Shown here piece after piece: positions 48,301 to 61,500 of a stretch of 64,000 nt of DNA (its first letter is position 1; the number at the start of each line of letters is the position of its first letter). Made by a program: the position numbers and the translations under genes. This stretch comes from Podospora bellae-mahoneyi. Taxonomy: Eukaryota; Ascomycota; Sordariomycetes; Sordariales; Podosporaceae. Where the stretch lies: assembly GCF_035222275.1 (NCBI RefSeq), contig NW_026946359.1, positions 5,766,001-5,830,000 on the forward strand, written 5' to 3'. The notes under the pieces are model-generated. The model worked only from the letters and a program-made list of their open reading frames with translations, was not told the origin of the DNA and searched no databases.

Positions 48301-50817
48301 ATTCATGGTCGGAACTTTAGCACAGAAAAGCTTGAGAACGCCCTCTTCGATGGTTTTCCTTTTCAGATCTGGCTCGCCCTCAGCCATCTCGCGGATCCAG
48401 GCAGTTATGCCACTAAGAGCCCATGGTTCTGCACACCGCTTAATATCGGCGGCATTAAGCTTCGAAGGAACAAATTTCTTCCGTCTTCCAGTGGGCAGGG
48501 TGATCATATCATAGCCAGCCATGGAAGATGGAGTACCGGTCTCATAGCCTTCATATGCGGCGCCTTGTGGGTAGGGAAGCTGGTGTTGCTGCGACATCTG
48601 CTTCTGCGCGCGTCTCCGCTCCTCGGCGGCATCTGTCCTAGACCTTGCAGGTGCCACCACTGGAGGGGTATTGCTGTGGCTCGACAAAGATATCGACCTT
48701 TCAACTTGTTGTTGCTGGATCGCATGTTGACCTGGATACATCTCGTGGTTATCAGGCGGATATGGAAGTCGAGAGTCTGCACTCAGAGAATGATTGTGCT
48801 GATAACCGGCTCTGTTTACCAGATCTGGGGCAAGATGGGAGCCACTGTGTCGTCCTTCTAGACTTGGAGGGATAGCAGGCAGAGGTCGGTTAGACAGGCC
48901 GGGGTGCCAAAACATCTGATCGTACGGATACTCCTCTTTGGAAGGGGAGTCGCTGCTCTGCCGCGAGTGAAGTGACACCCTCTCATCACCCTCATCAAAG
49001 CTCAGACGGTGGACCTGGGGCTGTTGGAGACCACCAGTGCCGCCATAGTCTACCGATGCTTCGGAAAAGGGTGCATAATCAGGGACTTGTCCCGGAACTG
49101 GGAGCGGTCGTGGTCCGTCATGAGCTGTAGCTGACGGCGAGTTGATATCGTTTCCATAATGAAGATTCCCAGCATAGCCGCCGCCATACATTCCTAGATC
49201 CATTCCACCATAGTCGCTATCAGTGCTAGGCTGCTCCTCCGCAGGCGTAGAAAGCTGAGATCCCAACGGAGCAGGGATTGGCGTGCCTGCTGAAGGTGCA
49301 GACGAAGACGAGGGTTTGTAATCAGGATATCCAGGGAAAGACATTCCGCCAAACCTTCGGTCGTCAAGATCATCTTGCATAGCCTGGAGCCCCGCGGCGC
49401 CCTCAGGGTCGCTTTCCTCGGAGTCCCAGTTATATGTCGTCGAAATATCATTATTGCTAGTCAGAGCAGAGGAGGCATCGGATGGGTGTCGATTCAACAG
49501 CGAGTTCGTCGCAGTTTGCATCGTAGTGCCAGACGCATTAGAGCCATAACGCCGCACCATGTCCAAGTTATTGTCAGACAAAGCGCCATTAACGGGCAAG
49601 GGCCGCTGCCCACGGGAAGGAATCCCAAGGTCAGAAACAATATCCTGGATCAAGCTGTCCTGAGTAAACCGCGTGTCGCTATTACTTCGTCCGTTCGCTC
49701 TCCAACTTGCTCCCTCCGTCAAGTCGTCCAATGGGCGGTTGGGAAGAGGAGCATTTGTTGGGTGGCGGGATATGAGAGAGTTTTGATACCCATGATTTGG
49801 GGGTGAAGGTATTGGCGATGTGTGCGAGTTAGATCGAGAGGCCCGGTTGGTAAAAGAGGTGGGATCTGGAGAGTATCCTGGACCAACTGGAATTTGGGAA
49901 TGCGTTGGATAAGGTGCTTGTGAGCTCGAGGCAGAGAGCCCAGGGCTCTGTGGGATGTTGGCTCCATTGGTAGCATAAGAATTGGAGTATTGCTGTCCGC
50001 CATAATTTGCCGGGTACTGTGATTCACGGGGAGAGCTAACGGATGATGGAGTTGGTGCTTGTTGGGCATACTGCGGGGTGTGAAGTGTTGGCTCAAAAGA
50101 AGAGTTTGGAAGCGCCGGAGAAGTAGTGGCCGAGGGCTGTTGAGCCCCCCCATAACCTGAGGGCGGAGGAGGAACATAGGCCGCAGACACATGAGGGACC
50201 GTGGCTGAACTGTAATTATAACCATAGTTGTTGTTATTGTACCCTGCAACGGTAGAGTGCCTTTGCGGAACCACAGCAGTGGCATTCGCATACGCAGCTG
50301 GGTTGTACGCTTGGGGAGTAAAGTTCTGAGGGGGCGCGTTGTAAGTTGGGCTCGCTGTGGGCGTATATCGGTTCGCCGCTGGTGATGGGTGGTATGGAAG
50401 TGAGGTGGATTGCGATCGAGCAAAATTCTGGGGATTATACGTAGAATGTGATGGGGGTGGAGGCGGGACGTTGCCCTGGAACTGTCGTTGATAGGCAGTA
50501 TTGGGGGTCAGCGGAGGAGGTGGCATGTAGCTTGCTCGGTTCGACGGCGGCGGCGGAGGTGGTGGTTGAGAATCTACCGTCGGACTCGTTATGAAAAGCT
50601 CGTCTTCACCCCTCCCCACATTGTTGCCGCCGATGCAGAGGGGCTGAGGTCTGGGTGCGGCCACATCCTGATTGAAGAAACTCGACTCGTCCCCGTTATT
50701 GAAGCTCGGTTGTCGTTGAGGGTATCCTGCCGGCTGTTGTTGCGCACCGCCGGCAACAGGATACTGCGCGGGGGGCACATGGCCATAGCGGCGCGACTCG
50801 TCCCCGCGGAATGACAT
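45393..50817 (-). CDS. Rho1 guanine nucleotide exchange factor, Rom2/Rgf1 type
   Basis: Exons 47110-50817 and 45393-47051 on the minus strand, 1788 residues; the 58-nt intron (GTGAGT, GATGTAG) falls inside the PH domain. Residues 1 to about 780 are disordered, rich in Pro/Gln/Ser/Tyr. A DEP-like domain spans about 786-890. The DH domain lies at about 955-1160 (QNVLHEIVTGEEDFMNQLDV; TTFVKAPITRLQRYGLLLET), then a PH domain at about 1175-1340 and a citron-homology (CNH) domain to about 1770 (CAFTAFGKSMIAIGTDYGVY; LLTYEDCAVYVDKHGE). This order is diagnostic of fungal Rho1 GEFs, which activate Rho1 at the plasma membrane for glucan synthesis, cell-wall integrity signalling and polarised growth. 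No catalytic part is missing. Confidence 0.94.
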
Positions 50818-52955
50818 GGTGATGATTGTAGAGACAAGCGCCGGCTGGGAGATATTTCTGACACTGGAGAGAGCGCAAAGGCTGAGAGAGAGAAAAGGGT
50901 AGGCGCGGCGATACCTCGTCCTCTCGCGCGCAGAGTACTACCGAGCGGTTTCGATACAAGTGGACACCTTCGCGAGGGTGACCTGGTCAAACGACGGCAA
51001 CCTGGAAGGTTCAGTGTAGGATCTGAAAGGCGAACGGGCCAGGGGCAATGTAGATAGGGTATATGGAGCTCAAGAGTCAATCGTAAGACTCAACCGCGTG
51101 GAACCGGCCTCCGCATATGTGCGCTACAAAGCACGGCGCTCGAATATCGATTATCGGCGACGGTTGGAGGCGTCGACGAAGTTATCAAGACATGGTTCGG
51201 GTCCCTCGTGAACAGTGGATCGATGCCCTGGGTCGTGGGTCGGCAAAGTGGATGCAAGAGGTAAGACGCCGTTACAAGGCCTGCGTGCCTTGTGCCTGTT
51301 CGCCGGGCGGCGTGTGGGTGTGTGGAGGTGGAGTCCTCTGGCTCTGGCAGGGTCACAGTCAACCCTGGGTCTTGTCACTGGGCAAGTTGCGAGGTGCTGT
51401 CGGGTGCTTCTGTAGCACACCAGCAGATGGTTGAAGAATGGCAAAATGAAGCGCGAAGCGCTGTGGTGCTAGGTTCTCGTGATCGCCCCGAGGTTTGGGA
51501 TCTCAAACAGCGGCGACCTGTGTGAGGATTGAGTTTGAGTTGTTGACTGCAGGTGAGCCCAAGCCACAGATGGCTTGAGCCTTTTCCTCTTCGTAGCGTC
51601 GCAGACGGAGACGGGAGTCAAAAGAGGCGCAGGGCCCGAGGCAGACAGTCAGGCTCGATGGCGACAAAAGGACGGCAAAAGAACCCAACAAGACACATAT
51701 AAGTTGACATGAAAGAACTGCTAATCTTAGCCCTTCCCGTCATTCGGTGTTCCCAAGCAATGATCACTGCAGTCTCCTCGGCTCTTCACCCTCTTCAAGT
51801 CACGTTGGCCTGGCGAACAATGGCTTTTGTCGCACAGCCAGCACTTTTTGGCTCGCATGGGTCGGAGTTCATCCTTTCGTGTTGAGGACTTGGCTTGGGA
51901 CCTCCCGTTCCATAGCCACTTATCACCATCTGGCTGTTGTTCTCCGTCACATCAACGTCTACAAACCAATAAGCCTTGAATCATGACGGATAACGGCATG
52001 TAAGTCTACGTGAGAGACTACAGTCACCAGTCGAATAGACAATCTACCTGTATTGAGCACGTATGTGGTATATTTGCCCAGATTGTGAGTATGTCGGGCG
52101 CCTCTCGACCACTTATGATTACATGGCAACAGCTTGATGTCACAAGAAAACGGTGTAGAAACCAGCATGATCCTCGGCACGAGGGAACTCAAAAATATTC
52201 GAAAGGGTATTTACTACTCTCCAAGGTCTTGATTCTGCATTGGGGTCTACATTACTTTGTCCACATCAAACGTGCCATACATACCATAGTGGGCAGAATC
52301 TAAATCAGCATGCATGTACCAGACCTCAGTATGCGCCACATCAAAGTTTGCTCAGATATACATCAACCCAGGTCCTGCGAGCCATGTGGTATTCAAAAAT
52401 ATAGACCAAATATCGGGCCCTCCCACGCTCATCCTTCTCGCGAGATGTTTTGAGCGCATCTCGAATATATACATCACTTTCCCTGTCTCAGCATTAGGAT
52501 GAGGGGCACAGAGGGGTTAAGTGCCAAGCCAGGCACTGGCACCTTCCAACTAACACACGACCGGGGAAGCATGGGAGATTCTCAAATACCTATCAGAGGG
52601 CCCAGAGAAATCTTTGGGTTGTTTTCCGTGTCGCAGTGCCGCATTCGAAGTTTCGAGATGCTCCGCTGTTGGTAAGCGCCGCCCTCGAAATAAGGGGGAT
52701 GACGGCAGTGCGGGGTTCAGCTAGGTCTCCGCCGCGGGAGCTCTCTCGTCATCCATTTGGACCCCACTTCACCAGCGATCCGATCCTCGGGTTTCCGAAG
52801 TGTCCCCCGCCATTGCTCCCGCGTGTGTCTGGATTTTCCCTTCTCAAATATCGCGAGCTTCCCCGAGTATCTAGTCTCTTCCGTTCAGCTCAGGCACTCC
52901 CAATCGATCACTCAACCTCAAGTAAACCTCCAACCTTCCAAACAAAACCGTCAAA
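50818..52955. promoter_or_regulatory. Divergent upstream region of the Rho GEF and sod1
   Basis: 2.1 kb between two diverging start codons. The first 100 bases after 50818 and the last 200 before 52956 look like leaders (CT-rich on the matching strand). Open frames of up to 115 codons are present but overlap one another, and none resembles a known family. Confidence 0.5.
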
Positions 52956-53791
52956 ATGGTCAAGGCTGGTATGTAGCTTTTGAGTCTGAACAGATTTACC
53001 CCACCTTCTGCACACTCCTCGTCCTCCAGAGTTGCCCGTCCATCCTAATTGAGCAAGATCCGACAACCTTGATGGGCACTTTATCTGGCCGGAAGGGTTC
53101 TCAAAGCCCTGGGAGGAGGGCTGACTGGACCCTGCAGGAGCGGCCCGGTGCAGAGGCGCTTTGGTCCCTGGACATGCTGTTGCTAACACTGGGGATGTAT
53201 AGTTGCTGTCGTCCGTGGTGACTCCAAGGTCTCCGGCTCCGTTGTCTTCGAGCAGGAGACCGAGAACGGTCCCACTACCATCACCTGGGACATCACTGGC
53301 CATGATGCCAATGCCAAGCGTGGCATGCACATCCACACCTTTGGTGACAACACCAACGGCTGCACCTCCGCCGGCCCTCACTGTAAGTCATCATATATTC
53401 ATACCTTCAGCCTTGGACTCTGGGGAGCCACTTGCTAACCACCGATTCCTTCACAGTCAACCCCCATGGCAAGACCCACGGCAACCGGACCGACGAGAAC
53501 CGCCATGTTGGTGACTTGGGCAACATTGAGACCGATGCCCAGGGCAACTCCAAGGGCACCGTGACCGACAACCTCATCAAGCTCATTGGCCCCGAGAGCG
53601 TCATTGGGCGCACCGTCGTCGTCCACGCCGGCACTGACGATCTTGGCAAGGGTGACACCGAGGAGTCCCTCAAGACTGGCAATGCTGGTGCCCGCCCTGC
53701 CTGCGGTAAGTTTTCTAACTGGAGAGCAATACCCCTGATAGGCCATAAGCTGACTTGTTTGGTTTCAGGTGTCATTGGTATCTCTGCTTAA
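52956..53791 (+). CDS. sod1: Cu/Zn superoxide dismutase, cytosolic
   Basis: Four exons: 52956-52968, 53203-53382, 53457-53705 and 53769-53791, giving 154 residues, the usual size without signal peptide. Exon 1 codes only MVKA plus one base; the first intron is 234 nt with a GCTAACA branch site. It converts superoxide to oxygen and peroxide. Metal ligands H47, H49, H64, H72, H81, D84 and H121 are all present, as are the disulfide pair C58/C147 and the active-site Arg144. Characteristic stretches are [24 protein letters not shown] and [13 protein letters not shown]. The last exon has just 23 nt, coding the end of GVIGISA. The symbol follows the yeast name. Confidence 0.98.
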
Positions 53792-55095
53792 GTTATTTCG
53801 TAGCGCTTTGTCAGTTGATAAGTCGGTGCTTATGGGAAGTGGACCAGCCGGACAATATTACTTCTGGATAAAACCGTAGTAATTGATCCTCTTGGTTGCC
53901 TTCATCAAAGTCACTCGAGATGGCACAAATAAAAACAATAATTTTCCCAAAAGCCATTGCCGCCCTGTATAAGTTGCTTGGAACTGCGTATGACGAAATA
54001 GGGCGGGGTAATCACGGTGCGCGCGCAGGTATCGACAGATCCCAGGTCTAAGCTCTGCTTGACCTCAAGCAGTTTGATACAGCTACTCATAAAATGACTG
54101 TCGATAGAAACAACTATCATGGTTCAATGTGAAAGCTCTCCATACATACTTGTTGTCATCCAAAATTAAAATACCAGCCATTGATCAGGCTGTGTTCATC
54201 AGTTCCTGCACTGTGTTTGTGCTCCCCGCACTTCACACGTCACACGCACTGTGTGGTCTGGTTTGACGGCCCCGGGTCACCTTTGTGCCAGATAATTTTT
54301 CAGGAGAGAGCAATGGGCTCGACAACCAATATAAACAGCATAAGAACTCTTGTAGACAGTTTATTCAACTCCAGAAGCTAGATACATATGATGGAGTGAA
54401 GTTAAAAAAGAGATGCTTCGGTTATCTGGGGCGGCGACTTGCCTATTTTTGCCTAGCTCGGGTGGTTCAAGTTACACAAGCAGCTGGGAGCTTGAGCCCC
54501 TGAAACTCGGACGAGTCCCTTGAAGCCTACCCCACAATATGCATATGGAGCCAATCCAAATTAATGATGAAAGCTGTCAAATAGCCACCACCTCACCTCT
54601 CACCACGCACCGCCTGTTGAAGTGTAACTTAAGCCTTCTTCAACTCTTTCTGAACATACTCACATTCTTCTTTCTTGCTGATCATCCATCAGCTTTCTTT
54701 CGGTATGTACACAGTCAACCCTTCCTGGGGCTGGGCTTCTCGGCGCCCACCATCCCATCCCATCCCATCCCCAACATCAGTTCTAGGCATTTTAGTGGGG
54801 GGCATGACACGACGGTGAGGGCTGCCTGCCCAACGCCTTCGAACTATCACCAAGCCGTTATCATGCTCCGAACTCTTCATCCCAAGAAACAACAAAGAAC
54901 TATCTGATTGGAATACCGCCATCTGATGGAACTGTCGACAAGTGATATCAGCTGTGGGGAGCAGTTCAACTGACAATTCACTGTATAGAGGTGGGATCGT
55001 TGGCTCTCTTGCCACTTGCTTCCCTTATATATCGACTCTCCGTTGTCCCACCCACCTGGCCATTGATTTTCTAAACAACACACAATTCCATCATC
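53792..55095. other. Region between sod1 and the Tudor-SN gene
   Basis: 1.3 kb with the sod1 3' UTR and the Tudor-SN promoter. A small CCATC tandem run lies near 54750-54770. No gene supported; open frames overlap and look random. Confidence 0.5.
55026..55032 (+). promoter_or_regulatory. TATA-like element of the Tudor-SN gene
   Basis: TATATAT lies 64-70 bases before the Tudor-SN start codon on the same strand, followed by a CT-rich stretch. Confidence 0.4.
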
Positions 55096-57814
55096 ATGGC
55101 TGCTCACTTCGCCAACGTCAAGTCGGTCCTCAGCGGAGACACCTTTGTTCTCTCCAGCCCAAACAACCCTTCGCAAGAAAAGACATTCTCTCTTGCTTAT
55201 GTCTCTGCTCCTCGGCTCAGCAAGGACGGTGATGAGCCGTACGCTTTCCAGTCCCGCGAATTTCTCCGGAATTTGACCGTCGGAAAGCCAATCAAGTTCA
55301 CTGTCTTGTGTAAGATCTCATATCTCCTCATCATGTACCGCTGTGACTGTCTCGCATATTGGCTGACACATCTCAGATACCATCCCCAACTCGGGCCGGG
55401 AATACGGTACTGCTCAGCTTCAAGACGGCACCACTTTCCCAGAAGCGTCTGTCAAGGCTGGTTGGCTCAAGGTTAGAGAAGATGCTGGTAGAAAGGAAGA
55501 GTCCGAGGCTGCCCTGGCCATGATCGACACTCTCCGAATCTACGAGAGCGAGGCCAAGGACGAAGGCAAAGGTCTTTTTTCCGGCTCTGGCGGTGTTATT
55601 GAGGTCCAAAACGATCTCGGTGGGCCTGACTTCCTCAACAAGTGGAAGGGAAAGACGGTGGAGGGCGTTATCGAGCGCGTTATTAGCGGCGACCGATTGC
55701 TCGCTCGCCTACTCCTCACCGAGAAGAAGCATTGGCAAGTCATGACTCTGATTGCTGGCATCCGCACCCCATCGACGGCCCGAACGAACCCATCCAACGG
55801 ACAAGTCCAGCCGGCCGAGGAGTTTGGAGATGAGGCCCGCGCCTTTGTCGAGTCTCGCCTCCTTCAGCGCCAGGTCAAGGTCAAGATTGTGGGTGTGAGC
55901 CCACAAGGACAGCTGGTTGCCGCTATCTTGCACCCCCGCGGAAACATTGCCGAGTTCCTTCTTCAAGAAGGTCTCGCTCGCTGCAATGACTTCCACTCCA
56001 CCTTCCTTGGCCCCGATATGGCTCCTCTTCGGGCCGCAGAGGAGCAGGCCAAGTCTGCCCGTAAGCGCCTCCACAGAGCGTTTGTTCCCAAGGCTACCGA
56101 CAACAAGGAGGCTGAGGCCACCGTCACGAAGATTGTTGGCGGCGATACCATCATTGTTCGTAACAAAACCGGTGCCGAGAAGAGAATCAGCTTGAGCAGT
56201 GTCCGCGGGCCCCGTGCCGGGGAGGCTTCAGAGGCACCATGGAGAGAGGAGGCCAAGGAGTTCTTGCGCAAGAAGCTCATTGGCAAACATGTCAAGGTGT
56301 CTGTCGACGGGACAAAGCCTGCTACTGATGACTTTGAGGCTCGTGAGGTTGCCACCGTTACCCAGGGCGGCAAGAACATCGGTCTGCAGCTTGTCGAGGG
56401 CGGTTACGCCACTGTTATCCGTCATCGCAAGGACGATACTGACCGCGCTCCCAACTACGATGAGCTCTTGGCCGCTCAAGAAAAGGCTCAGGAGGAGAAG
56501 AAGGGTATCTGGTCCGGCAAGTCTCCCAAGGTCAAGAACTACGTTGATGTGTCAGAGAGCGTCCAGAAGGCCAAGATCCAGGTTTCTACTCTTTCCCGGC
56601 AAAAGAAGGTCCCTGGCATCGTCGATTTCTGCAAGTCTGGCTCCCGCTTCACCATCCTCATCCCCCGCGAGGGCGTGAAGCTCACCCTCGTTTTGGCCGG
56701 CGTTCGTGCCCCCCGTGCGCCTGGTAGAAATGCGCAGGAGAAGGGTGAGCCCTTTGGCCAGGAGGCCTTGGACTTGGCCAATAAGCGTTGCAACCAGCGC
56801 GACTGCGAGATTGATGTTCATGACATCGACAAGGTTGGCGGCTTCATCGGTGACCTCTACGTTAACCGTGAGAGCTTTGCCAAGATTCTTGTCGAGGAGG
56901 GTCTTGCCTCCGTTCATGAGTACTCTGCTCAGAAGGCCGGCAACGCTTCCGAACTGCTTGCTGCCCAACAGCGTGCCAAGGAGGCCAGAAAAGGTCTCTG
57001 GAAGGACTGGGATCCGTCTCAGGATGCCCAAGAGGAGGAAGAGGCCGCCCCTGCCGAGTCTGCTGATGTTGATGTCACCATTGACAAGAAGCCAGAGGAC
57101 TACCGCGATATTGTCATCACCAATGTTGACTCCAACGGCCGGATCAAGGTCCAAGAGATTGGCAAGGGCACCGCTGCTCTTGAGACGCTGATGAACAAGT
57201 TCCGCAGCTTCCACCTGAACCCCAGCAACAATGCTGGCCTCAAGGACAGCCCCAAGGCTGGAGACTTTGTTGCTGCCAAGTTCACTGAGGACGGTGAATG
57301 GTACAGAGCGCGCATCCGCTCCAACGATCGCACCGCGAAGGTGGCTGAGGTTGTGTACATCGACTATGGCAACACCGAGAAGCAGCCATGGTCCAAGCTC
57401 CGTCCCCTGAGCCCAGAGTTCAACACCCAGGCTTTGAAGGCCCAGGCGATTGATGCTCAGCTCTCGTTTGTCCAGCTTCCCGCCTCCCCCGACTACCTCA
57501 ACGACGCCATCAACTACATCTACGAAATCACCGAGGGCAAGCAGCTTGTAGGCAGCTTCGACTTCATTGACTCCAAGGAGGGCGTCAGCTACATCACGAT
57601 CTATGACCCCAAGGCTGAGGGTTCCCACAAGGTCACCGAGTCCCTCAATCGTAGGATCATTGAGGCTGGATGGGGCCTTGTCCCACGGAAGTTTAAGCGT
57701 TGGGAGAGCAGCAAGGCTTTCGAGTCTCTGGTGAAGAATCTCAAGGAGGCTGAGAAGGTGGCGAGTGATGCCCATCGGGGTATGTGGGAGTACGGTGAGC
57801 TCTATGAGGATTGA
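55096..57814 (+). CDS. Tudor-SN protein (SND1/p100 homologue)
   Basis: Exons 55096-55309 and 55377-57814, 883 residues, normal for the family. The 67-nt intron has a GTAAGA donor and TCTCAG acceptor and splits one Tyr codon. The protein has four staphylococcal-nuclease-like repeats (begins AAHFANVKSVLSGDTFVLSS; others at about residues 155-310, 320-490 and 505-660), then a Tudor domain at about 700-765 (GDGEWYRARIRS-like core, VVYIDYGNTE, LRPLS), then a partial fifth SN repeat to the end. Tudor-SN binds RNA and methylated proteins and is tied to splicing, RNA decay and stress granules. The region between the SN repeats and Tudor is acidic (QEEEEAAPAES). A 407-codon frame on the other strand is a codon-bias shadow. 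Confidence 0.95.
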
Positions 57815-58770
57815 GAGGGGGTGGTTCTGGGCACGGGCATAAAGAGTGTGGGGGTTGGTGCCCGTTAGGTGTGGGCGATGACCGGGAGCTACTCCACGGG
57901 TTGTGGACGGACTACTCTTAGCAGGCAGGTTCGGGTTTGCGTAATGCTAGGTCATCATCATTATTATCATCATCATTGGTAGAATAAAAGTACTAAGTTG
58001 TGTTTGATGTTCATATGGCATATGTCAGGAGTCGGTGATGGTGTTGTAAGACAAGATATCCATTATATAAGCTTCTCCGCGCCGAGGAGAATAAAGGGTG
58101 AGGTTGAAGGTGGGTAGCGTCTTTTCTGACTTTTGGCTATTTGAGGAAGTGGATCTGGCCTGCAGGATCCAATCATGCCAATGGCTCGCGGCACGCCCGA
58201 TGCTGGGTGTTCCTGGTCATGGCTGAGTAAGGGGGGGTTCTTGTTAGTGGTCCAAATCCCCACTGTCGGAGCTATGTCGGATGGCCAGGTCCGATGACAG
58301 CACTCGCGCGATTCCAAATGTCTGTGGTAGCTGCTGAGCTGAGCTTCTTGCCTCTGCAGTAGCGGGAATAGTTTGGATGGTTGTATGAGTGATCGCCATG
58401 TCAAGTCAGCCAACAACGGCCACCCTTCTCATCTGATGTTGAGCATGGGATTGGCTTCTCCGTGTTAAGTTTGAAGGAGGCGGCAGCGGCGAGGGGCATT
58501 GACTGCTTGGAAGACAAGGGGGGGGCGATGTCCGGGGCGCTCATGACGAAGATGCCCCGCTAAAAGCCGTAGAGAAAGTAGGATATTATCCGCAACGGTT
58601 CCCAACACTCCCTTGGGCATTCTTTCCATTGAACTCTTTTCTGACACATACCATCCTGCGACAAATTCCCTCTCCGTCTTCGTTTTGCTCTTTTCATTGC
58701 AGCAAACAACTCAGGCGTAACTCGTTTTTTTTTCTATATCGATACCCCCTCAAATCCTAATATCATCAAA
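57815..58770. other. Region between Tudor-SN and transaldolase
   Basis: About 950 bp. Nearest 57815 is the Tudor-SN 3' UTR, with an ATCATCATTATTATC-like repeat near 57953-57976; nearest 58771 is a CT/T-rich transaldolase leader. No gene supported. Confidence 0.5.
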
Positions 58771-60196
58771 ATGTCCAACTCTCTTGAGCAGCTCAAGGCC
58801 ACTGGCACCGTATGTTCCGTCCCTCCCCCGTCCAAATTACCCCGCCAAACCTTCCCCTCGTTGGGGATTGAGGCTTGATGAGCCCAACACACTTCGTCTG
58901 GGCGGTGTCGCGAAGCTGGTCTTTTCTGAAGCGGAAGCTTTGGTTTTGAGGACTGGGCTAACATGTTTGCTGTTCGTCTTGCTTTAGGTTGTTGTCAGTG
59001 ACTCTGGTAAGCTACCTCCTGGACGATGCCTGTCTGGCAAGTCTCAACAATGCGGTGGCTAACATTGGTTTTCTAGGTGACTTTGCCTGTTAGTATTACC
59101 CTCGATTGCGTCTTCCTCGAACGACGACAACTACCCCTCCGCCTTCCTTTTGGATACAATACTCACATCTCTTCCAGCCATTGCCAAGTACAAGCCCCAG
59201 GATGCCACCACCAACCCCTCCCTGATTCTCGCCGCCACCAAGAAGGCCGAGTATGCCGCTCTCCTCGACGCTGCTGTCGAGAAGGCCAAGGCCGAGGGTG
59301 GTTCCGTTGACAGACAAGTCGACTCTGCTCTCGACCACCTCCTCGTCGAGTTCGGCCGCAAGATTCTTGAGATTGTCCCCGGCAAGGTCTCCACTGAGGT
59401 CGATGCCGCTTTCTCTTTCGACACCAAGAAGTCCGTTGACAAGGCTCTCCACCTCATCCAGGTATGAATTCTTGAGGTCAGAAATGTCGCCACGGAAAGC
59501 TAATGTTCCCCCAGCTCTACGAGAAGGCCGGTGTCTCCAAGGACCGCGTCCTGATCAAGATCGCCTCCACCTGGGAGGGTATCAAGGCCGCCGAGATCCT
59601 CCAGCGCGACCACGGCATCAACACCAACCTTACCCTCATGTTCTCTCTGGTCCAGGCCATCGCCGCCGCCGAGGCTGGCGCTTTCCTGATCTCCCCCTTC
59701 GTCGGCCGTATCCTCGACTGGTTCAAGGCTGCCCACAAGAAGGAGTACAAGAAGGAGGAGGACCCCGGTGTCGCCAGCGTCAAGAGCATCTTCAACTACT
59801 ACAAGAAGTTTGGATACAAGACGATCGTCATGGGTGCCTCTTTCCGCAACACCGGTGAGATCACCGAGCTGGCTGGCTGCGACTACCTTACCATTTCTGT
59901 AAGCTATCTCCCTGTCTGTTTCCTATCAGACCTGTGGCTAATACGTTCTGTGCCAACAGCCCAACCTCCTCGAGGAGCTCATGAACTCCTCCGAGGCCGT
60001 CCCCCAGAAGCTCAACGCCGAGGGTGCTTCCGCTCTCGATATTGAGAAGAAGACCTACATCAACGACGAGCCCGCCTTCCGCTTCGACTTCAACGAGGAC
60101 CAGATGGCTGTTGAGAAGCTCCGTGAGGGTATCAGCAAGTTCGCTGCTGATGCTGTCACGCTGAAGGATATCATCAAGGCCAAGGTTCAGGCTTAG
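58771..60196 (+). CDS. Transaldolase, pentose phosphate pathway
   Basis: Six exons: 58771-58809, 58988-59006, 59077-59088, 59178-59461, 59515-59898 and 59960-60196, giving 324 residues. Exons 2 and 3 are only 19 and 12 nt, yet both are needed to restore the N-terminal sequence [20 protein letters not shown], conserved across class I transaldolases. The enzyme moves a dihydroxyacetone unit between sedoheptulose 7-phosphate and glyceraldehyde 3-phosphate in the cytosol. The Schiff-base lysine is K133 in [11 protein letters not shown]; the conserved Asp is D18; [10 protein letters not shown] and [13 protein letters not shown] are also present. Introns of 178, 70, 89, 52 and 61 nt have canonical ends. 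Very strong C-ending codon bias indicates high expression. Confidence 0.96.
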
Positions 60197-60924
<728 letters not shown>

Positions 60925-61439
60925 TTACTGAGCATCATCCCCCGTGCTCATGTCATCACACCCCACCTGGACAATCTCATGCTTGATCTCCCCTTGCCCT
61001 CCTTCGGTAGTAGTAGTAACCGGGAGACTGATGACCAAAGCAGTCAACTTCTTCCCGTGCCCACACCCACTGTCCAACCCAAACGCATATCTGATGCCCC
61101 TTTCCTTTTTGGGCCGGTTACCTTTCTTATTGGAGCCCTTTTGTTTCTGGAAGTAGGGCGTGATATCCACATGGGGATCGACCTGCAGTCCGCGCCTAGC
61201 GTCGTGGCCGTAGATGACGATTGTTTTTTTGGAAGTATCGTGTGAAGAAGAAGGGGATAGGTGGTTTTGGTAGCGGCTCCTGGGGGGGCATTGTTAGTAC
61301 ACACGCAGAGCGAGGGGGGCATCAAGGGGGCAAGACAAACCAGGCTTTTGACCAGGGCTCCCCGTCGTCGGTGCTATCTACCGGTAGGGGAACCTCTTCT
61401 TCTTCCTCCTTGTCATCATCTTTGCCGTTGTTGTGGCCG

Positions 61440-61500
<61 letters not shown>

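Noticed and set aside
56552-57775. 407-codon open frame antisense to Tudor-SN
   Set aside because: Shadow of a highly biased coding region, with no motifs of its own. The same applies to the 196-codon frame opposite sub2 (24365-24955) and the 381-codon frame opposite the Rho GEF (47716-48861).
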